This document shows, one piece after another, positions 54,416-60,231 of a stretch of 60,231 nt of DNA. Position 1 is the stretch's first letter, and the number at the start of each line of letters is the position of its first letter. Location of the stretch: positions 1 to 60,231 of the forward strand of contig JAFUMV010000027.1 in NCBI GenBank assembly GCA_017482485.1, in the 5' to 3' direction. This DNA comes from Lachnospiraceae bacterium. GTDB taxonomy: Bacteria; Bacillota; Clostridia; Lachnospirales; Lachnospiraceae. Below the pieces are notes generated by a model. The model was not told the origin of the DNA, ran no database searches, and was given only the letters and a program-made list of their open reading frames with translations. The translations under genes were made by a program, and so were the position numbers.

Positions 54416-56440
54416 ATGGGAAAAAATTCATTGCTGCTTCAGCCGCTGAAAGTAGGAAATCTGACCTTAAAAAACAGAATCATGTTTCCACCGCTGACAA
54501 CAGGCTACGAAGAGCGCGACGGCTCCATTGGGGAGAGGAGCTTTCACTTTTATGAGAGACTGGCAAAGGGCGGTGCGTCCTATGTGGTAATCGGCGATGT
54601 TGCGCCGGTGAACACCGCATCCCCTACACCGAAGCTGTGCGATGACCGCCAGATTCCCACCTTTAAAAAACTGGCAGATGCGATGCATGCTTATGACTGT
54701 AAGCTGGCGCTGCAGATTTTCCATCCGGAATATGATGTTCCCGGCGTTGGAAAAATGATCATGGCTTCCATGATGGCGATGAAGGCTGCCGAGGCTGCCA
54801 AGGCGGAAGGCAATATGGCGCTGTTTGGCGAGAAGATGCAGGAAGCGGGAAAGCTTCGCAACGATGCTTATGCAAAGCTTCATCACGATACGCAGCATTT
54901 TGTTTCTGAAGCTACCGTAGAACAGCTGGAAGCAATTAAAAAATCCATCGCGGAGTGCGCAAGAAGAGCCATGGAAGCGGGCATTGACGCCATCGAAATT
55001 CACGGCGACCGTCTGCTGGGCTCCCTGTGCTCTACCCTGTTAAATCACAGAACGGATAATTACGGCGGCAGTTTTGAAAACCGCATCCGTTATGCCCTGG
55101 AAGTGGTTGCAGCGATTAAAGAAGCTGCGCCCACACTGATGGTGGAATATAAGCTGCCCATCATCACCGTGAATGCGGACGGCAGTCTGCGCGGCAAGGG
55201 CGGTCTTTTGGAAGATGAGGGCATCGCATTTGCGAAGAAGCTGGAAGAGGCCGGCGTTGACATGATTCAGGTGGCTCAGGCAAACCACACCGGAAACATG
55301 GGCGACACCATTCCTCCCATGGGCACTGTGCCTTACAACTGGACGCTGCCCATTGCAAAGAAGGTAAAAGCCGTGGTATCCATTCCCGTGGCAACGGTGG
55401 GCCGCGTGGTTTCTGTGGCAAACGGTGAGAAAATTCTGGCAGACGGCGATGCAGATATGATCGGCTACGGACGTTCTCTGCTGTGTGATCCCGACATCGC
55501 GCTGAAGGTGGAAAAAGACGAGCCCATCCGTGAATGCTTAAACTGCAATAAGGGCTGTGTGGATGCCATTCAGGGACGTCGTTACATTTCCTGTGTGCTG
55601 AATGCGGAAAACGGCGATGAAGCCACCATCTCCATCAAGCCTGCGGAAGAAAAGAAAAATGTGGTGATCATCGGCGCCGGCATCGCAGGACTGGAAGCAG
55701 CCCGGGTGGCAGCGACCCGCGGACATAAAGTGGATATCTATGAAAAAGCAGACCGCATCGGCGGCCAGATTCATCTGGCAGCAGTGCCCCCCCGCAAGGA
55801 CGAAATTCTGCGCGCCGTGGAATATTATGAAAAGATTCTGCCCGGGCTTGACGTGAATGTACATTTGAACACCGAATGCACCAAAGAGATCATGAACGCC
55901 GCAGACGCAGTGATCGCAGCAATAGGCGCTCACGATATCAGCCTGCCCATCCCCGGCGCGAATTCCGCAAACGTGGTATCCTCCTGGGATGTATTATCCG
56001 GCAAAGCGGAAATTTCCGGCCACTGCGCAATCATCGGCGGCGGTCTGGTGGGCACGGAAACCGCTGAATATGTGCTGGAAAAAGGCTGTCAGGCATCCAT
56101 CATCGAGATGGCGGACAAGATTGCAAACGGAGAGTCCTCCACCATTTTGCCCATCATCATGGCAGATTTTGCAAAGAACGGCGTGAAGCAGTATGTGAAC
56201 ACCAAAGTGAGCAGCATCAAGAATGACGGAAAGAAAGTTCTGGCAGTGGATACCAAGGAAGAAAAAGAGGTTGTCATCGAATGTGACATGGTGATCATGG
56301 CGGTTGGTTCTGCGAAGAACAAACTGGATGTGGAAGGTGTGACAACACCTGTCACCTTTGTGGGCGACTGCTCCGGCGACAGAACTGCAAGCATTGTGGA
56401 AGCGATTCGCAGCGGCTATAAGGCGGCCAACGAAATCTGA
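54416..56440 (+). CDS. NADH:flavin oxidoreductase, 2,4-dienoyl-CoA reductase/BaiCD-like, with unusual insertion
   Basis: 674 aa. FMN-binding barrel (about 1-360), 4Fe-4S site CxxCxxxC (Cys374, 377, 381, and one near 393) and C-terminal FAD/NAD domain (GAGIAGLEAARVA near 418; GGGLVGTETAEYV). Reduces an activated double bond with NADH. Two oddities: a helical, Ala/Met-rich stretch of about 55 residues (about 111-165) in place of the usual short proline-rich loop after QIFHPEY, and the active-site HxxH reads HGDRLLG, so the second His is lost. The substrate is probably non-standard. Confidence 0.87.
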   Translation: MGKNSLLLQPLKVGNLTLKNRIMFPPLTTGYEERDGSIGERSFHFYERLAKGGASYVVIGDVAPVNTASPTPKLCDDRQIPTFKKLADAMHAYDCKLALQIFHPEYDVPGVGKMIMASMMAMKAAEAAKAEGNMALFGEKMQEAGKLRNDAYAKLHHDTQHFVSEATVEQLEAIKKSIAECARRAMEAGIDAIEIHGDRLLGSLCSTLLNHRTDNYGGSFENRIRYALEVVAAIKEAAPTLMVEYKLPIITVNADGSLRGKGGLLEDEGIAFAKKLEEAGVDMIQVAQANHTGNMGDTIPPMGTVPYNWTLPIAKKVKAVVSIPVATVGRVVSVANGEKILADGDADMIGYGRSLLCDPDIALKVEKDEPIRECLNCNKGCVDAIQGRRYISCVLNAENGDEATISIKPAEEKKNVVIIGAGIAGLEAARVAATRGHKVDIYEKADRIGGQIHLAAVPPRKDEILRAVEYYEKILPGLDVNVHLNTECTKEIMNAADAVIAAIGAHDISLPIPGANSANVVSSWDVLSGKAEISGHCAIIGGGLVGTETAEYVLEKGCQASIIEMADKIANGESSTILPIIMADFAKNGVKQYVNTKVSSIKNDGKKVLAVDTKEEKEVVIECDMVIMAVGSAKNKLDVEGVTTPVTFVGDCSGDRTASIVEAIRSGYKAANEI

Positions 56441-56500
56441 TCGCTTTGCCACAGCGGCGTGATGCGATTCACAGTGACAGAGTATCCAGAATAGAAATTC

Positions 56501-56559
56501 GCTCTGCGATCTTTCGCGGAGCAAAAAGAGCGCGGTCACGTCAGACGGGACCGCGCTCT
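56501..56559. repeat. Two GC-rich hairpins between the flavoenzyme genes
   Basis: GCTCTGCG/CGCGGAGC (56501-56522, wobble pair) and AGAGCGCGGTC/GACCGCGCTCT (56528-56559, 11 bp). Neither has a proper T-run behind it, so they may limit rather than stop read-through. Confidence 0.6.
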
Positions 56560-56599
56560 ATACTCGCTTGACACACATTTCGAAACGGAGGAAATCAAT

Positions 56600-58546
56600 A
56601 TGACAAAATACACCCATTTATTTGAGCCCCTCAAAGTCGGCAAAACCACGGTGAAAAACCGTATTTTCATGCCGCCGGTATCCACCAATCTGGCGGATCA
56701 CGGCTATGTGACGGAGGAGCTGATTCAGCATTATGCGGCCCGTGCCAAAGGCGGTGTGGGCCTGATTGTATCGGAAGTGGTGACGGTGGAGCCCACCTAT
56801 GTGTATCTGCCGGGCGATATGTCCATCTATGATGACTCTTTCATCGAAGGCTGGACGAAGCTCTTTGCAGAGGTGCATAAGTACGGAACAAAGCTTTTGC
56901 CCCAGCTGTTTCACCCGGCTTACATGGCATTCCCGATTCCGGGAACCCCGCAGCTGATCGCACCCTCCAACGTGGGTCCCTATTATGCGAAAAGCGCGCC
57001 CCGGGCGGTGACAAAGGAAGAAATCAAAGTGCTCATCCGCCAGTTCGGGGATGCCGCATATCGCGTGAAGCAGGCCGGCGGCGACGGCGTGGAAATTCAT
57101 GCAGCCCATGCCCATGGACTGCTGGGAGGATTTTTAACACCCTTATATAATAAACGCTGCGATGAATACGGCGGAGATATCAACGGACGCCTGCGCCTGA
57201 CGCTGGAAGTGATCGAAGAAGTGCGCAGAAGATGCGGCGAGGATTTCATCATCGACGTGCGCATTTCCGGTGACGAATACAGCGACGGCGGCTTAAACAT
57301 CAATGATGCGACCTATGTGGCGAAGCAGCTGGAAAAGGCCGGCGTGGACATGCTTCATGTGTCCGGCGGCACCACCATCAAGCGGGGCAGCTCCATTCCG
57401 GCGGCAGGAACCAGACAGGGAGCTCACGTTCATCTGGCGGAATACATCAAAAAACAGGTGAACATTCCGGTGGCCACGGTAGGCCGCATTACAGAGGCCT
57501 GGGTGGCGGATGAAATCATCGCAAACGGCCTGGCCGATGCCTGCATGATGGGCCGCGCAAATCTGTGCGAGCCGGAATTTTCCAACAAGTCTTTTGAGGG
57601 CAGAGAGGACGAAATCCGCCCCTGTATCGGATGTCTGCGCTGCTTAAACGGCATCATGTTCGGCAAACGGGTGGCATGTACCATCAACCCTTCTTTTGAA
57701 CTGGAAAATGAGGACACCCTAAAGCCCGCCGAAACAAAGAAAAATGTGCTGGTCATCGGCGGCGGCGCGGCCGGCATGGAAGCGGCTTATGTGGCGAAAA
57801 AGCGGGGGCATCATGTGGTGCTCTGCGAAGCGTCATCCGAGCTGGGCGGCCAGCTTCATGTAGCCTGCGTGCCCATCGGAAAACAGGATCTGACCAGAGT
57901 GGTGAAGTACATGGCCCATCGCCTGGAAACAAGCGGCGTGGAAGTGCGCTTAAACACCCCTGTGACGAAGGAAATGCTGGGCAGCGAGTTCAAAGACTAT
58001 GAAGTGCTGGCGGCAGCAGGCGCAAAGGCCAACGTGATTGCGCCTTTCACCGGCTTCAAACAGTGGATGACCGCTGATGATATCCTGGCAGGAAAACAAT
58101 TCCCCGGCCGCAAGATCGTCATCATCGGCGGCGGCAGCGTGGGCTGCGAACTGGCGGACTACCTGGCTCCGCTGGTGAATGACCGCTTCATCCGAAACCG
58201 GGATATCACCGTTCTGGAAATGGCAAAGGAAATCATGATGACGGAAAGCGGTGCCGGCAGAAGCCTTTTGGTACAGCGCATGATGGAAAAGGGAATCACC
58301 ATCGAGAGCAACGCGAAGGTGACAGAAGTGACGGAAAACACCATTTCCTATGAAAAGAACGGACAGACATATACCATCACCGATGCGGATACCCTGGTGT
58401 TCGCAAACGGATACCATGTGGATGTTGCGGTGGAAGATATGCTCAAAGAAGCGGGCGTAAGCTATCAGCTCATTGGCGATGGACGCAAGGTGGGAAATCT
58501 GAAGGATGCGATTTCTGACGGATACCAGACAGCAAAAGGGCTGTAA
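56600..58546 (+). CDS. NADH:flavin oxidoreductase, 2,4-dienoyl-CoA reductase/BaiH-like
   Basis: 648 aa. Same plan as its upstream neighbour: FMN barrel with the intact EIHAAHAHGLLGGFLTP motif, 4Fe-4S cysteines spaced CxxCxxC (about 342, 345, 348, last near 360) instead of the usual CxxCxxxC, then an FAD/NAD domain (VIGGGAAGMEAA near 384). Paralogous to the previous gene but without its insertion. Family members reduce enoates, steroids, bile-acid intermediates or plant phenolics. GGAGG ribosome site; 160 bases after the first flavoenzyme gene. Confidence 0.88.
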   Translation: MTKYTHLFEPLKVGKTTVKNRIFMPPVSTNLADHGYVTEELIQHYAARAKGGVGLIVSEVVTVEPTYVYLPGDMSIYDDSFIEGWTKLFAEVHKYGTKLLPQLFHPAYMAFPIPGTPQLIAPSNVGPYYAKSAPRAVTKEEIKVLIRQFGDAAYRVKQAGGDGVEIHAAHAHGLLGGFLTPLYNKRCDEYGGDINGRLRLTLEVIEEVRRRCGEDFIIDVRISGDEYSDGGLNINDATYVAKQLEKAGVDMLHVSGGTTIKRGSSIPAAGTRQGAHVHLAEYIKKQVNIPVATVGRITEAWVADEIIANGLADACMMGRANLCEPEFSNKSFEGREDEIRPCIGCLRCLNGIMFGKRVACTINPSFELENEDTLKPAETKKNVLVIGGGAAGMEAAYVAKKRGHHVVLCEASSELGGQLHVACVPIGKQDLTRVVKYMAHRLETSGVEVRLNTPVTKEMLGSEFKDYEVLAAAGAKANVIAPFTGFKQWMTADDILAGKQFPGRKIVIIGGGSVGCELADYLAPLVNDRFIRNRDITVLEMAKEIMMTESGAGRSLLVQRMMEKGITIESNAKVTEVTENTISYEKNGQTYTITDADTLVFANGYHVDVAVEDMLKEAGVSYQLIGDGRKVGNLKDAISDGYQTAKGL

Positions 58547-58590
58547 AGGAAAGTTTATACTGCAAAGACCGCATACATTAAAGCCAAAGG

Positions 58591-58807
58591 GAATCGGATT
58601 TCATTGACTCCGCCGCACTGTTTTCGGATATATATGCAGCACAAGGAATGAAAATCGTTTTATCAGGAACTGATTCTCTCGGATTCTGGTTCGCCCTTCA
58701 TCAGGAATTATATGACCGTGCAGTTACAATTCACACTACATTTATTCCGTTTAGAGAACACAGCCGTCTGCTCGGAATTGACTGTATTGATGAATACATT
58801 CGTTATG
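58591..58807 (+). pseudogene. Fragment of an AAA+ ATPase (DUF4143-type)
   Basis: Frame beginning ESDFIDSAALFSDIYAAQGM reads on as KIVLSGTDSLGFWFALHQEL and TFIPFREHSRLLGI to DEYIRY, an internal part of the AAA_14/DUF4143 ATPases that are common, often mobile, in gut Firmicutes. A stop in frame lies upstream at 58579 and the match ends at about 58806, where the kinase fragment begins. Confidence 0.75.
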
Positions 58808-59302
58808 TTGTTCCGCATTCTGGAACTCTTCCAGAAAAACATCACTCTGGAAAACGAAATGGTCGAGCGTCTGTTCGCGCTGCGCAGAGCCCGGGCAAAG
58901 GCGCTGCAGGAGCAGATGACGCCCCATTTTCTGTGCAATGCGCTGCAGTCGATCAACTGGATTGCCATCGCGGAAACCGGACAGGATGAAAGTGCCACCA
59001 GCCGGGCCCTGATCCTGCTGGCGGATATCATCCGGAGCGGAAAGGAACAGAAATACAGCCTCACGACGGTGAAAAAGGAAATCGACTACACACAGAAATT
59101 TGTGAAGATGGAAAAGCTGCGATTCGGAATGGGCATCGAATGCCGCTTCTTTGTGGACCCGGACGCGCAGAACATGCTGATTCCTGCCATCTCCCTGCAG
59201 ACGCTGGTGGAAAATTCCATTAAGCACGGTTTCAGAGCGAAAGGAGGCTGCGGCGAATGGCTGAAAGTGATGGAAGGGGAGGCAAAAAAGGTGCCTTCGT
59301 GA
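58808..59302 (+). pseudogene. Truncated YesM-type histidine kinase
   Basis: A frame with the transmitter box EQMTPHFLCNALQSINWIAI and the N-box LVENSIKHGF. Sensor and membrane regions are missing at the front and the rest of the ATPase domain at the back; after about 59225 the residues no longer match. The 5' end fuses in a different frame to the ATPase relic. No ribosome site. It may have been the kinase for a lost transporter set. Confidence 0.8.
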
Positions 59303-59408
59303 AAGCATGCTGACCGGATGCGATTTTTGAATGATTGAATATGGTGATTTGAAACAGGGCTGTCGCGTCAATGCGGCGGCCTTGTTTAGAATTTTTTTAT
59401 AAAAATTA

Positions 59409-59435
59409 TTAGCACTCCCTCTTGACGAGTGCTAA
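59409..59435. promoter_or_regulatory. CIRCE operator upstream of hsp20
   Basis: TTAGCACTC, nine bases, GAGTGCTAA: exact CIRCE. It overlaps the -35 of the hsp20 promoter, so bound HrcA would block RNA polymerase. Confidence 0.96.
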
Positions 59436-59450
59436 TATAGGTGCTATAAC
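59422..59450 (+). promoter_or_regulatory. hsp20 promoter
   Basis: TTGACG (59422-59427), 17 bases, TATAAC (59445-59450). Transcription would start near 59457, giving a leader of about 105 bases. Confidence 0.82.
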
Positions 59451-59563
59451 ATATATAGAACAAAGGAAACAGGAAGAATTGGAAGAAGTCGATTCCGAAT
59501 GTTTCCAAAACAATCAGCAAAGAAAGCGGCAGTGTTGCCGATGCATTCAAGGAGGTATATATT

Positions 59564-60007
59564 ATGTTAATGTCCAGTATTTTAGGTGAGAATTTATTTG
59601 ATGAGTTTTTTGATGATTTTACAAGACCTGCAAAAAGAGTTGTGAAGTACAACAACCCTTCCGCATCTGTCATGAGTACGGATGTGAAAGAGAGCGAGGA
59701 TGGCTATGAGCTTCATATTGAACTGCCCGGATACAAGAAGGAAGATGTGAAGGCCGAACTCAGGGACGGTAACCTCACCATCAGTGCAGTGAAAAATACG
59801 GAAAAGGAACAGAAGGATGAAAATGGTAAGTATATCCACAGAGAGAGATTTTACGGAAACTGCAGCAGAAGCTTTTATGTGGGTGATGCCGTGAAGGAAG
59901 AGGATATCAAAGCCAAATTCGAGGACGGTATTCTGAAAGTATTCGTTCCGAAGAAGGAGGCAAAGCCGGCTGTGGAAGAAAAGAAATATATTACCATTGA
60001 AGGCTGA
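59564..60007 (+). CDS. Small heat-shock protein Hsp20
   Basis: 147 aa. Alpha-crystallin domain (about 38-138) with ELPGYKKEDVKAELRDGNLT and the C-terminal EDGILKVFVPKK, plus a short C-terminal extension. Holds unfolding proteins for the DnaK system. AGGAGG ribosome site 10 bases before ATG. CIRCE control is known for hsp18-type genes of clostridia. It is the second HrcA target in the window. Confidence 0.94.
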   Translation: MLMSSILGENLFDEFFDDFTRPAKRVVKYNNPSASVMSTDVKESEDGYELHIELPGYKKEDVKAELRDGNLTISAVKNTEKEQKDENGKYIHRERFYGNCSRSFYVGDAVKEEDIKAKFEDGILKVFVPKKEAKPAVEEKKYITIEG

Positions 60008-60049
60008 TAAAATTTTATGAAGCAGCAGATCGCTGCGGCAGGTGAGGTG

Positions 60050-60090
60050 AAAACGGGGATGTGCTGTGATACAGCGATTCCCGTTTTCTC
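60050..60090 (+). terminator. Terminator after hsp20, directly followed by the intron
   Basis: AAAACGGGGA pairs with TTCCCGTTTT around an inner GCTGT/ACAGC stem. The T-run is interrupted at CTC, where the intron 5' end begins at 60091. Confidence 0.8.
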
Positions 60091-60231
60091 GTGCGCCTGG
60101 CGGCGCACGTTTCTAACGGGTGCAAGTCCCGAATCCGCCCTAGTAGTGGGAAGGGTATAGCCAAGACCAAGGGTGTCGTAGGCGACTGCGAATCTGAAGG
60201 AAGGTGGAGGCAAATCTCTGGTCTGACGAAC
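60091..60231 (+). mobile_element. 5' end of a group II intron, cut by window edge
   Basis: Begins GTGCGCC with complement GGCGCAC, the group II 5' consensus (GUGYG), and continues with domain I-like sequence (GTGCAAGTCCCGAATC, AAGGGTGTCGTAGGCGACT). Inserted directly after the hsp20 terminator, the usual target of class C introns, though class cannot be set from this fragment. Confidence 0.75.

Noticed and set aside
58648-58989. 113-codon plus-strand frame as an intact protein
   Set aside because: Its first half matches the inside of a larger AAA+ ATPase and the rest is the wrong frame of the kinase relic.

Overview
The window looks like the chromosome of a Gram-positive clostridial anaerobe, most probably family Lachnospiraceae. 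The support is: CIRCE-controlled hrcA-grpE-dnaK-dnaJ, the Firmicutes block mtaB / ireB-ruvX-DUF1292-fur-rnj-ylbF-mltG-trmR-trhP, type III glutamine synthetase, LplB/LplC-type sugar importers without their own ATPase, YesM/YesN-type sensing, old-yellow-enzyme-like reductases with a 4Fe-4S site, strong AGGAGG ribosome sites and frequent GTG/TTG starts. The first 137 bases resemble the 3' end of a group II intron and the last 141 bases its 5' end, so the whole window lies between two intron copies, as a contig broken at repeats would.

Layout. 0.1-8.3 kb: heat-shock operon hrcA-grpE-dnaK-dnaJ, then a membrane protein, prmA and rsmE. 8.4-10.8 kb: cysteine desulfurase and thiI (tRNA thiolation). 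10.8-11.55 kb: a 740-bp gene-free stretch dense in repeats and hairpins. 11.55-11.78 kb: an HPr-like protein without the phosphocarrier histidine (minus strand). 11.9-13.3 kb: mtaB. 13.4-21.4 kb: a tightly packed housekeeping run from ireB to glnN. 21.4-22.06 kb: a second copy of the four-hairpin repeat element and a tRNA-Gln. 22.2-25 kb: a glycerophosphodiesterase and GpsA-like dehydrogenase opposite a DeoR regulator. 25.2-32.2 kb: a sugar/oligosaccharide ABC importer, a membrane AraC regulator and an SGNH esterase. 32.4-34.2 kb: a truncated phosphoesterase, acyl-ACP thioesterase and CvfB. 34.4-41.5 kb: a WecG-like protein, CdaR-type regulator, ftsE-ftsX, an EnvC/PcsB-like hydrolase, ctpA and a DHH phosphoesterase. 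41.6-43 kb: a MATE exporter (minus). 43.4-47 kb: carbohydrate esterase, GH3 glycosidase, MgtC. 47.2-54.1 kb: a second importer with its convergent YesN/YesM two-component system. 54.4-58.5 kb: two OYE/enoate-reductase-like flavoenzymes. 58.6-59.3 kb: a chimeric gene relic. 59.4-60.1 kb: CIRCE-controlled hsp20.

How it works together. CIRCE sites at both ends imply one HrcA regulon (chaperones and Hsp20). ThiI with its desulfurase, MtaB, TrmR/TrhP and RsmE/PrmA form a strong translation-modification theme. The two importers with GH3, esterase and SGNH hydrolase form plant- or host-glycan utilisation modules, each with its own membrane sensor and candidate operator repeats. FtsEX with the M23 hydrolase is a cell-division wall-splitting module.

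Most unusual: two intergenic elements about 230 bp long, 10.7 kb apart, with the same four-hairpin (+,+,-,-) architecture; a nested inverted-repeat region beside the His-less HPr; an attenuator-like leader in front of the MATE exporter; and tandem operator-like repeats before the transporter operons. All calls come from reading the sequence; no database search was run.
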